A DNA stretch of 64,000 nt, taken from assembly GCF_008831285.2 (NCBI RefSeq), contig NC_045142.1:24627876-24691875 (forward strand), given 5' to 3'. The DNA is from Nymphaea colorata (lineage: Eukaryota; Streptophyta; Magnoliopsida; Nymphaeales; Nymphaeaceae). A model generated the notes under the pieces. It searched no databases, had not been told where the DNA came from, and saw only the letters and a program-made list of their open reading frames with translations. Position numbers and translations under genes: made by a program. Within the stretch, counting starts at the first letter, position 1, and each line of letters starts with the position of its first letter. Below are positions 26,031-37,700 of this stretch, piece by piece.

Positions 26031-26357
26031 TTAAGGATTATTAATTGCCAGAATTATTTCTACCATATTTCGGGAAATTAAAAATTGTGGACATACCATG
26101 ACAGATGTTGCGGAGACATTTGGCATCGACCAGACCGCGTCATGCATCGGGATTTGCGACAGCCGAACTAAGACTTTGAACCAATCCATGCAAATCCCAT
26201 TCATCAAATAAAAAAAAATAAGATCAGGTTGCTTGGGATTTGATCTCCACACCAATCACTATGAGAGTCAAATTCAAGAACATACTTGGGAAGTAATTGA
26301 GACTCTAATGTTCACGCTTTCACAATAAATCGCGGAGGTAGGATTTTTTGACTGAGA

Positions 26358-26406
26358 GGTACTCGAGTCGAGCCCGAGTTGACTTGGCTCATTGTGCTGC
26401 CCTAAA
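26358..26406. repeat. Fragment of a GAGTCGAGCC-type element end
   Basis: GTACTCGAGTCGAGCCCGAG followed by TTGGCTCATTGTGCTGCCCTAAA. Its reverse complement begins TTAGGGCAGCACAATGAGCC, comparable with the right end of the element at 12596-13097. Only one end is present. Confidence 0.4.
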
Positions 26407-26514
26407 TATACACCCAAAAAGAACATCTCAAAAAACATAAATGTGTGAGATACAAGTATCTATTTTACAATAAAAGATTAAATAGTCATCACAAATGAAC
26501 TCATTTGCATCAAC

Positions 26515-26900
26515 AAATATTAGATCGGATTCGAATCGAATATATCATTAATCATATCCGTTTTTTCATGTATTCACATATTTGGATTCGAATTCGAATA
26601 AAGAAAAATTATATCCCAATTCAAATCCGATTTTTATATTTATATCCAAATGCGAATTTTGAACCAAATTTTGCCAATTTTCAAAATTTAATAGCATTAG
26701 ATACATGATATTTGTCTAAAATGAATCTGATCAGAATCCGGTCGGATATTTACATTATATCTGAATCCGAATTCGAATCCAATCGAATGTCATTTATTAA
26801 ATCTGAATCTGATCCGATTTTTTAATCAGTTATTACATTTTTTTCTACATCCAATTTTTTTGGATGGAATCGGTTGAATATCCAATTCAAATCCGATACA
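26515..26900. repeat. GGATTCGAATTC-rich degenerate element
   Basis: Packed with variants of TCGGATTCGAATCGAAT, GATTCGAATTCGAAT and AATCCGATTTTT on both strands, giving extensive imperfect self-complementarity. There is no coding potential. The same vocabulary appears at 11950-12165 and about 4900. Confidence 0.5.
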
Positions 26901-27039
26901 CTAACATCCAATCATTAATTTTTATGGCTACCTAAAGCAAATATAGATGTGTGTAACCGGTGTCCCAACTGACCCGTCAAAAAGAAATGTGAACTATATA
27001 TAAATCCAAGAATGTCAAGTTAAAGTACATTCAAATTAA

Positions 27040-27770
27040 TTGGTACAGCCAAATACCCAGTCACATCAAACCCAATATTCAAATCAAACTCATCTACCAC
27101 ATGATGCTTACGATTGTTAAGTGCATCTAAAGTCCACTCAAAAATAAATTTGGTTTATCAAATAAAATTAAACTCTTAAATACATTTTTTATTAATTTAT
27201 AGAGGAAAAGGATTCATCTAATTAGGTGGTAGGTGATGAATCTTTAAGATAAGAGGTCATTTGATAATAAGAAAAACTAAAAATGAGCGCCCATTCATAA
27301 AATAACCGAGTTTCAATATTGCATGAATTTGCCACAATTTTTTTTACAGTAGATTCATGGAACGCTTACACGATAAAGAATAGCACAATTTTTTTACGTA
27401 TGTGCACGAAAGTTTAGGAACAGATTCATGAAACATTATAACATGATGATATATTATTTATACCAAATCAAATCAAATCCAACATTTAAATCAAACTCAT
27501 GTGCTATATTATGCTTAGGATTGTCAAATTGTTGAGTACATCTAAAGTGGAGTCAAGAATGAGCTTGGTATAGCCAAATGGCCCGATCAAATCAAATCAA
27601 ACACTTACAAACATTATGTTATTAATTTATAGTAGGTAATGAATCTTATGACTGTTTCATAAATCTACCCCCAAAAACGAATGAAGAATTATAAAACACC
27701 AAATTTTAATATTATATGAATCTGCATCAATTTTTGTAACGATTATTTGGTGAGTAGATTGAGTTTTGGA
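27040..27770. repeat. Diverged tandem duplication, unit about 400 bp
   Basis: Copy 1 (about 27040-27420) and copy 2 (about 27455-27770) share, in order, TTCAAATCAAACTCAT, ATGCTTA(C/G)GATTGT, GTGCATCTAAAGT/GTACATCTAAAGT, TTATTAATTTATAG, GATGAATCTT and a segment about CATAAAATAACC/CATAAATCTACC. Alignment is good but clearly diverged. It is non-coding. Confidence 0.65.
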
Positions 27771-29580
27771 TTTAAATTTGTTGTGGGAACCAATGAAGTA
27801 AAGAATAAAATGGAAACGGACCGGGTCATGTCTGCAAAGACCTTTTACCAGTTCGTCTTACCAACCGAAGACCCGACTTTTGACTTTGCTCCTCTTCTCA
27901 GACCTACCTTGTCTTTGACTTTTATGGACGGAATATCCAAAATGACCATTATAGGCTCCAAAATTTTACCATGATTCGGAGCAAGTTGTGGGTATAATTG
28001 TCCGAGAGAAAAAAAAAGTTCACTTGCCCTCTTTGACCAACCGTTAATTTAAAACTCTTTTTTTGTAAAGGTCCCCGTCTCCTTGGAAGCTTCCGGGAAG
28101 ACACCAAGGTGGGTCCCACATTAAGCCTTAACTAACCGCATCCGTTATCGTCCAAGGCAATCTACGGTCGTGATCTGGTCAAACCGGTAGAAACTAAAAA
28201 ATTATTTTATTTTTAATATTTTCAGGTTTTTCTAACCTGGTTGACTATCTCTGGATTGGAAATACCTAATATATATATATATATATATGAAATTAGTTTT
28301 TTTTTTAATTTGATATATTTTCTAATTTAATTGGTATACTTTTTCTCTTTCTAAATTGTTGCTCTAATACTCTTTATTATCAGTGGTGGTGTGAGCCATT
28401 GCCCACATTAACCTATTAAAAGTTTCATTAAAAGAATTCAAAATTACATTATGATGACTTAAAACTTATATAAGATGCCGACGTTGATTCACGATCCTGA
28501 CTTCGTTGATTCACGATCAATCCAATTCAATCGACTATTGCTTCAGTTCTAAAGCTGGTTGTTACAACATTACCAAACCTTGTTACTTGAGATTTGTGAA
28601 AACAAATTCATGGTTTTCTATAGGCAGATCATGAAGACTGAAATCAATAATGTGAGCTTTTCTGTTCCTAAAACATATATTTCTACGTTTTTTTTTAGAT
28701 TTTAAACCGTACTAGAGGTCTCTCATTCGTGATTAATATTGTAAAGATGTGAGTCTTGTTTGTATTGGAAGACATTTTTAATTTTTAGTTATTTGATATA
28801 TATATAACACTAGCAGCAGCTACTAGACTCTCATGTAAAAAGACTTTTAAAGAAGAAAAGAAAGAGAAAAAATTTTGTGAAATCTTTTTAAGGGTATTTT
28901 TTACAAAAAATTAACTTGGTTTTTATACTTACAACTAAACGTGAAATCAATTTCATATATATATATATATATTAAACGTGAAATCAATTATATATATATA
29001 TGTGTGTGTTAAAAATATAGAGAAGACTCGGTTTTCTTAAATTTAGTAGCAGCGGTTGGTTTTGGCAATCTGGCCTTTGACTGATTGTCGCGAGTCACGC
29101 GACCGGCGTTACATTTTTTTTTTTCACATTTTGAAAGAAATCCTTTTTAAGGTCCAATTTTAGCCGTAATTTGAAACACGGGTCCTACATTTTTTTTCTT
29201 TTGTGCTCAATAATTGTCAGATGAATTGTTATACTTTCCTGTTCCCTTAACTCCCATTAAAATTTTGTCCGCAATATTTTGGGTATATCGAGAATCATGA
29301 ATGGATGGATTTGATGTTTCTTCCTGTGGATCTAAAAAATTTGAAGATCATGTGATGAAATCAAATATTTTCATCCGTACCGAATTGATCGTAAACACTA
29401 CAATAAAGTTGGAAACTATAAACTTTTACTTGTTTTGCTATAACATGATTTGTGTTCAGGTCCATTTTTCATTTATTGCAAAAGTTGAACCCATGTACAG
29501 AAATTCTTCTTTGAAAACTTTTCATGTGTTCTCACCTGTTTTTTTGCATATTTCCTCCATTTTTGGTGGCTTCTCTTTTT
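27771..29580. other. Intergenic DNA without a supported gene
   Basis: AT-rich with short AT runs (28269-28287, 28955-28971). The frame at 27747-27974 has no recognisable family and no splice partners. The right end is the presumed promoter region of the kinase-like gene. Confidence 0.45.
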
Positions 29581-29583
29581 CTG

Positions 29584-29590
29584 TATAAAT
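29584..29590 (+). promoter_or_regulatory. Possible TATA box of the pseudokinase gene
   Basis: TATAAAT stands about 100 bases before a good splice donor (CACAAG|GTGAGT at 29687/29688) and after a CT-rich tract. Placement fits transcription starting near 29615. Confidence 0.4.
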
Positions 29591-29687
29591 TCTTGTTTCT
29601 TGAATTCATATTGACTCATATGCTCTGGAGGGAAAGAAGAGATCACAATTAGGATCCTTTCTCTTCAAAGGCCAATCGTTTCACAAG

Positions 29688-30470
29688 GTGAGTGCCTTTC
29701 CCCTCCATGCCTCTTCCTTTGACCTCTGTTTTTTGCGCGCTATTCTGGTTTTCGCTTTGGTTTCTTGCCTTTTCTGATGTTGGGTGGTGATTGAATCGTC
29801 TTGTTTTTAGTAGTCTCGTTTTCGAGGGTGGGATTTTTTGGAAATCTTTAGTTTTCGGGTTCTGGCTTGTGAGATGCTGATTATTCTCTGTCATGGCGGG
29901 TTTCTTTCGGCGTTATTATTTTGTGAATTGCAAGGTGGGTCTGAAGAACGTTTTCGGATCTCCTGGTGGTTCCGTAGAGGTAGTTGGCACTTGGCTAGGT
30001 TTTATTTTGGGTTATTTGGTCCAGAATTTGCTTGAATTCGATCGGTACTTCCTTTGAGTTAATTCTTTTTGAGCTAGGTCTTCCTTTTTTTCTGTCTATG
30101 TAGTGTTCCGAGTTATTCGTTCTTGTTTCGAATTTGGTTTGGAATTTGTGGATGTTGGAGCGTTCCTTTTCATTTTCCTTTCCCATCCAAAAGATCCTCT
30201 TTCTGCCTTTTTCTGTTAAGTGGGTAACTGAAGTTTTATTGATTTAATACCTGATAAAATAGACTGCATGGTTCAAGTTACATGTTCCGCATCATTAGAA
30301 CTTGATTTGATCTAAAGGCTTTCTTCTAATGTGACTATCTGAAAGTTCAACAACTTAGTGCCTAATGCAGTGTAACGCACTCTATTTTACGTACTTCCTT
30401 TGAATCATGTTGTGGTTTTTTATAGATCAATCTCGCACCAAACTGAGTTTTGTATTCGTAACTTGTTCAG
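29688..30470 (+). other. Candidate 5' UTR intron of the pseudokinase gene
   Basis: A consensus donor AAG|GTGAGT at 29688 and an acceptor TTGTTCAG| at 30470 frame a T-rich segment of 783 bases with stops in all useful frames. This would leave a short leader exon before 29687 and 53 bases of leader before the ATG at 30524. Inferred from splice signals only. Confidence 0.45.
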
Positions 30471-30523
30471 GAATACTGCGAAGGGTTGTTCATTAGGCCT
30501 GAACTCCTCATATAAATTACAGA

Positions 30524-33363
30524 ATGGGTTGTTTTATGGTATTAAAGAACAGAAAGAAGAGCTCTGATCGGTCCTCCCATATAAATTCCATTGAAGCTGT
30601 AGATAATCCACACTCTACCATTCAGTCGGTGCCTCGAAGTTTTCAAAATAGATCGAAGCTTGAGGCAATTGACAATCTGCACAACGAAAGGACGTGTTTC
30701 TTCTCTCCACCTTCAAGTTTGGCAATTCAAGAGCAGGACCAGAAGAGGGCTGCAGGTGAAAAGCCAACCATTTGTACGACACACCCACTCCCTCTCCCAT
30801 CACCACGGGGTGGTTCACTGAAGCAAATGAACAGCTTCAAATCAATCAGTATCTCTGATCCAATTCGTTTATCTGGGCCACTTCCTCTACCTCCTCTGGG
30901 TGGCATCCGGTGTTTCTCATACAGTGAAATAGTAGCTGCCTGCAATAACTTCTCACCTGATAGATGCATGGGGGAAGGATTATCTACTACTACTTACAAG
31001 GCATCATTTGGTGATGAATCTTGTGCTTCAAAGACCTTTGATGCAACTGTTGTCCGCCTTCACCTTTCCAAGCAGGTAACTTTAGTTTCTTTGCTGTCCA
31101 GGTTCGTTGTTGATCACTAAACATGTGCATCAAGACTGCTCAGTTTCTGTATTATTGATTGAAGTTCTTTGATCAGCATGGATGGTTTGGTAGTTTCCAG
31201 AACTAGATATATATGTAAATTTCATTTGCAATAAAAAAATAGATTCACAACATCGTCCTATTTCATTTCATATCAAAATTATGATTTGCACTGAATGAAT
31301 TTCAAATTCTTGTGATAACCAGCAGTCGAGGAACTACTCGTGTCATAATGTGAAATTGGCTTTTGAAGTTGTTGATGTATAAGCTTTGTAAGCCTTTCCT
31401 GATGCATTTCCAAAAACTTAAATAAATGCTCACTTATTTGAATCATGGTCGTTCATTTATATTGAAGAACAAAATTTTCAGGACATGCCAACATGGTAAT
31501 CAGATGCATCCTTCATGAATAATCTTGTCACTAGTGTCTTCTTTCAATGAAATAAAAATATTAGGGGCTTGAAGCTTAAATAATACATATTCTGAAATTC
31601 GTTATATGCTTGTAAGGAAGTATAATGGAATTATTGATTCTTTTGTTTTTCATAAAAGTCGTTCGTCCTTCCAGTGTTCTCCTGATTTCTTTTCTGATTG
31701 TTCTTCACTTTTAACATGACGACAGAGGTATAAGGATTTTATGAGCGAGATTGATAAGATAACGACTTTGCAACATCCCCTGCTATGTAAGCTGATTGGG
31801 ATTCATGCACGTGAGGGATCTGATCAGTTCATGCTGGTTTTTGAAAGGCTTTTCCATGGAAGTTTGGATCGGTTGCTTTATGGCAGATCTGATGGACCTC
31901 CAATTGATTGGAATACAAGAATCAAGATTGCAGTCTGTGCTGCTCAAGGGCTTGCATTTTTGCATGAAGAAGGACCATTTCAGGTATTGGATTTTTTGTT
32001 GTAATATGAATTTAGACTACTTTGCTGAGAGCATGACTTGGATGAGGTTCTTCACCAAGCTCTTCTACTGCTAGATTGCATGGTCAGCTAGCTATCTTGG
32101 CCAGAAACTCGGTCTCTTTCTTAAGTCTGTAGTCCAGGAGTAAAATATTGGCTCATAAAATTCAATCGAAACATCAAATTTCATTATTTTTTTGCCTCCT
32201 TACATTTTCAAAAGACCTTACATCCATCTATGCTGCCAGATTTTCTGAAAAACAACATAAAACATTTGTATATGTGTGTGTGCATCATTATGACATGCAT
32301 TGCAATATTTTCAAGACCACTTTAATTGTATATATTTGGTATTATCATGTTCTTATAGGTTTGACTATTCTCAGTAAGCATTCATTTTGGTTAGCAACTT
32401 TTTTTTATGAACAAATACAAAAAAAAAAAACATATAATTGTTCTTTTAGTTAATTAATTTGGATCTTGCAGGCAATGTATAATGAGTTCAGATCAATGCA
32501 TATTCAGATTGATAAGGATTTTAGTGCAAAGCTCTCTGGATACGGTGCTGGCATTTGCGACGCAGAATCCGACTTTTCTTGTTCAACAGTAAGCAGCTTA
32601 TTATGTTTCTTCATACAGCTTTCAATTTCATGGCCACTAAGATGCTTTAACATCCACAATATCTTTCATCCTGCTATTGAAGAACTCATGTTAGTCCAGT
32701 CACTGAAGCATCACATTTTGCATTCAGGCATCGGTAAACCTTCCTCCTGAGACCGTGGAGCGAGCATTAGTGACCCCCAAGAGTAATGTTTGGAGTTTTG
32801 GTATCCTGCTTCTTGAATTGATAACAGGGCGCCAACATCTGGATTCTGATTATCCAAAAGAAGAACGGAACCTTGCAAAGTGGGCTAAGGCTTTCCTCTC
32901 TGATGACTGCCGATTATCTCTGATAATAGACCCCAAACTGAGAGGCCGTTATTCAGCCAAAGCTGCTAGGCTTGCCATTGAAACTGCTGGGAAATGCCTT
33001 GGAAGAGACCCTTCAGACAGACCCACAATGCGAGAGGTTTTGGAATCACTCAAATGTATACAAGACATAAAGATTCCTCACCTATTTCCATTGCAGGAGC
33101 CAACTACAGCTTCTAAGCCACTAATTGACACAACTGTTCTCAACCACCAGCAGCTAAATCTGATGACAAGTTCCCCCAGCGTCAATGGCATACCTTCACC
33201 AGTTGGTGGTTCCAGATCATCACAGTCACCACATTGTCGAGTGAAGCCACTGGCTTCGCCAAGACCGCTTTCTCTACCACCCAGATTTTGCCCGACCTCA
33301 ACTCAGGGACTCTGCAAGCTAGATTCCCCAGCAAGGAGAGCCGCTGGAGTTGCTGGCTTTTAG
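30524..33363 (+). CDS. Receptor-like cytoplasmic kinase homologue, predicted pseudokinase
   Basis: Exons 30524..31075, 31726..31983, 32472..32588 and 32728..33363, all phase 0, encode 520 residues. The N-terminus MGCF suits N-myristoylation at Gly2 and palmitoylation at Cys3, so it is probably at the plasma membrane. The kinase fold begins near residue 130 (FSYSEIVAACNNFSPDRCMG), as in RLCK-VII proteins. The fold is intact: Glu in MSEIDKI (the alpha-C position), FLHEEGP, SNVWSFGILLLELITG, RPTMREVLESLK. The catalytic residues are not. The beta-3 Lys is Arg178 (TVVRL), the HRD Asp is Glu275 (YNEF), the metal-binding Asn is His280, and DFG reads GYG (293-295). I recall a plant family with the same loss, so this is probably a conserved signalling scaffold rather than a broken gene. 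A Ser/Pro-rich tail follows residue 420. It lies tail-to-tail with the VAL gene. Confidence 0.93.
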
Positions 33364-33578
33364 TTTAGTTTGTTGTATAGTTTTTTTTTTTTTCCTTGTA
33401 ATTCTGTATTTTTTGGAATGAGATGTGGAGAAAGAAGGTATAGATGGAAGAATATGTTGAGGAAGAGATAGATTTATCCGGTTTCTAAATAATTTTCAAG
33501 GTTGTTCCTACCACTGTGTCTATATGCAAGTAGAGAGTTGATGGCAGGTCGATATTAGCTTGTTCCTCACGTAAATTC

Positions 33579-33584
33579 AATAAA
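33579..33584 (+). terminator. Possible polyadenylation signal of the pseudokinase gene
   Basis: AATAAA occurs 216 bases after the stop codon, followed by an A run and T-rich sequence. Plant poly(A) signals are loose, so this is only a candidate. Confidence 0.4.
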
Positions 33585-34715
33585 AAAAAAATGTTTTTTC
33601 TCTGTTGTGGCCCTGCTTCTTTTACTGAAAACTGAAAAGAAAAGCATATCTCGGTTTCAACCCTAATTTCTATGGACGAAATTTTTCGACTTAATATGCG
33701 ACTAGATCCAAACGTTATCTGGCTACCAATTTTGTAAGGACACCATTACGATTGCTCCTAAGATCCAAGGTACGATGTGTCCAGATTTGCATTAATGTTT
33801 ATAATGAAGGCCAATTTCTAAGTTTAAATCAGGATATTGGTCAAAGAAGAGAGTGAATTCTCAAACGTACACATTCCTATAGCGCATTGGAGTATACTTG
33901 AGCCATCATGATGGTTTTAGATTTCAGAAAATAAAATCAAATTTCAAAGCCTAAGAAGCTTTAAATTTACATCCATGGGGTTCATCCTTGATTATATGCT
34001 TAATCTGCAGTTGAAGTCTGTATACGTGTTTGGATCATCCTTGCTTCTTAGAGTCAAGGATGTGATTTTAGTATCGCCTGAGTTTGGCAGTCCCAGTTAA
34101 CCACAATACAAAAGAAAATTAACAGCAGCAATTGAACAATGGCGCCCAGATTTCGTTTCCTTTGAACTCATGTTACCAGCAACTTATTCAACACCTCTAT
34201 TTTGATTTTTCTACCCTTAGATGAGGTTTGGGCACTTCCATCACTTTCGTCAATACCTGATCCGCAGCTTCTGTTACTGAGAAGACCATGTAATCGACAG
34301 AAACTCTGAATCTCAGAAGATTCAGGTGCTGAGGTCTGAAAACGGTTCCGAGAGATTGGAGCAATCAACAACTGTTTGAGAAGCAAGAAACGTGCATGGC
34401 CTGAGTACGAAGTTCCAGCTAATACCAGCTGTGACATCTCCCTAAAACCACAACGTTCATTCATACCTTAACTACTCTTCCAGACTGAGCGTTTCCTTTC
34501 TCATTAAAGTGAAATTGACTTTTAACAGACCACGCATATTCTTGTACAAGTGAAACACTAACTCTGCCTTCATCTTGGGCCATTTCCCAAGTATAAGAAA
34601 AAAAAAACAAAGAAATCAAATAATTAAAGGTGAAAAGAACGGCCTGCGTGTGGAGACGATACAATTACAGAGTGGAAAGCAGAAGAAAGTGATACAAGCA
34701 CAACTTTATCTGCCT
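33585..34715. other. Convergent intergenic spacer between pseudokinase and VAL genes
   Basis: Holds the end of the kinase-like 3' region and presumably the VAL 3' UTR on the minus strand. A 98-codon open frame at 34168-34464 (-) begins MNERCGFREMSQLVLAG; I recognise no domain in it. It lies downstream of the VAL stop, so it is most likely UTR sequence, though an alternative last exon cannot be excluded. Confidence 0.45.
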
Positions 34716-37700
34716 TTACGTAGCTTCATTTTTCATTTGATCCACGGGAAGATGAGCTGCTTCAGCAGCTGCTGCCACCTGTTCTTGCAAAGGTGCAAAA
34801 TGACTTTCATCAGGCTTTGTCTCACTTTCCTTACCTGGCAATGGCACGCTTGATCTTGTTTGCTGGTCGCCAACCAAGCTAGTGAGTCCATGCTGCTTCA
34901 AGTAGGTATCCAGTGGCAAGCTCGCCACCTGAAGGAGAGTCATCATGCTGACGCCCGGTGTGCTTGGACCTGGTAACAGGTCTTCCTCACGATCTGGATC
35001 ACAGTTTAAATCGATTTGGCCCTTTGTCTCATCTTTGGTAGGGACTTTCAAAATGTTGCCCATCTCTTCCCTCTCAGTAACAACTTTGTGGATGCTGGAG
35101 TCTGGTGTGTGAGCTTGTTTTGTCTCATTGCTGCTTGCATCAATTCGGATTGAGCATTTGGGTACGCTCTCAACATCCCCATCCTCTTTTGTCCAGGTAT
35201 TTTTCTTTCTGGCTGTGTCAGTTTCCCGTTCAGATTGGCGCTTTTTCCTGCGCATCATCAGAGTCTTGAAACGACGCCTGACAGTCATGCACACATTGCA
35301 TGTGCATGTAGGCTTGTGCTTTGGACCCTTGCCACTAGGAGGCTGAATACACACAATGCATGAGCATCCAGGCCGGTGGCGTGGGTGTTTGGTTGTTGTG
35401 GCTGTTGATGGTGTGGTATCACCATTCTCACCAAGAACAGCAGCAGTTGCCAGAGCATCAAGAGCTGACATGTCCCGTGGAATGAGCTTTGGGCTACCAA
35501 TAGACCTACGCTTTTTAATGTCTGCATAGTCATGAGAAAGTCAGTTCTTTTTCCTCATTTGCTAAAGGAAGTTCACTTGGTGAATACTCAGATCAGAGGT
35601 CTAGGAAGGAGTATACATGGAAGAAGGTGGAAATGTAATCGGCTTAAACCACAGGTCTGGAAAGTGGGGAATCCTATACGGAACCAAAATAAAATTATAA
35701 AACTACAGAAATTTCCTAAAATTTTATACTATACACTACGGACCCAAGAAATGTGTCTTGAGACGTACACCATTACTTTTATGAGGTCAAAGTTGGGAAC
35801 AATTCGGTCCAGCTGAATTCAGTTCAGAAACAGAACTTCGCAAGCCAGATACTCTAGAAGTACATTTCTGTCAGATTTGAGATTTATGGAATCCAGAAAC
35901 TGCCTATGGTCATATAGTGATATTCCTATCTGCAGGAGCCTGAGTTGAATCTAGCTGACGGCTGAAATGATCCACAAGCGTTCATCAAAGTAACCTGCCC
36001 TTGTACTTTATTTCAGAAAAAATATCTACCTTTGCTACTTTATTTTATTGTTTCCTCAGATAGGAAATATTTTCAATTTTAGCATGTAACTTTCTCAGAA
36101 ACAGCCCATCAAATATTCTAAGACCCAGGTTAATCAGTAAGAGACTGCCTCCCTTTACAACAGACAGAGCATACCTATAGTTATATTTCTACTAAACCAC
36201 AAGAATATCTCATACAAAGCAAATAGCAATCTATGCACGAAAAAAGTGAAATAAATTAAACAAAATACAGTTATGGTTCTTTCTTCTTGCCTTTTGTGAT
36301 GCACAGTTCTTGGAACATGAACAATATCTTCACATTTTTATTGGGATTAAATGACACATTGCTAGTAAATGCACGTAAATCAGCTCAAACTTCATGACAT
36401 TAATTGTACACATTCTTGCCTGCCTCTTTTGTTCCTAGTGAAGCTGGGATTAGGCAGAAACCTACCAGATTATGCAAAGAGGAACACACCTCTTTTACCA
36501 AACCAAACCCTTGATCCTGTTCAAATTTCCAACTCCCTGGACAAGACGACTCTTCGTATCAGTTGTTAAGTACTCAGGTGCCTAGCTACAAGGATATTGT
36601 CCATTCAGCCTCCTCATAACCACAGGTTTAAGGACTCGCAACCACCAACATTACATCAGTTTTCCTATTTTTATCCTTTTCCTTTGTTTTAAAAGCCAAA
36701 TTAGGTGACAAATATTATTGGAACTCTTTAAAATGACAAGAATGAGCACAAAAGTCATTTTTTCCTGTAGACAGCTGTGACGTAAGGGTGATTTATTCTT
36801 TATACAGGTACATGGCACATAACAGAGGTAAAATTGTAAGCAGTTAATTGTTAGTACCTCTATTCAATTTGTGAAGCTCCTCGATCGATTTTTTTGTATC
36901 CTCAATCATGTTTGAGGTCGGCTCATCAAGTGCAGAACATGAAGACCTGCAACACATCTTATTGTGAAAATCTATGAAAAAAAGTATGCTAGAGATATAA
37001 TAACTAACAAAAGCATCATAAATATGAGTTTCAAAGGTAGTCACAAGTTTCTCTCGTATTATCTAGATTAAGTAACATTATACACGTTAAATACTTCACA
37101 ATGTAGGGACCAGCATATTAGCAACTCCTCTGCACCGAAAAAATGCTTAGTGTCTGTTTTATGTCCTAACACAATTGTTCAATATGGAAGCACATACGAT
37201 CACAACCATTTTCCAAGTAGCACGTACAACAGAATGTGGTGATAAGAGGGAATCTGATAAAACAGCCTAGTTAACATAACAGGAGCTGCATACTCTTGGT
37301 CGGAGTACTAAACCAGTTGAAACCTAGTTTTCTTCTTCCTTCTGAGGCTTGCAACATATATAACAAGTGGTTGACAGCTCCTGTTATGTTAACTAGGCTA
37401 ATATAGCCAACCAGCAAATTAAGTATTTCAGTGTATACTTTTGGGAGAGCCTCAGTATGTGTTGTTTCATTAATAGCTCCTGGATTCTGTGCGATTTTAT
37501 CATCTAGCCAACATCAGAAGCATATCTGGTTGTCACTTTATCATTTTTAGATAATATCATTACTGCCCGTATAACCAGCAATTGCACCATCTGAAAACAG
37601 ACTAATTAAGTTAAAGGATCACAAATATTTTACATCAGATGGACCACCACCATTTAAATGATGAGCTCTTTAATTGAGTTATCAATTTCTTCACAAAATT

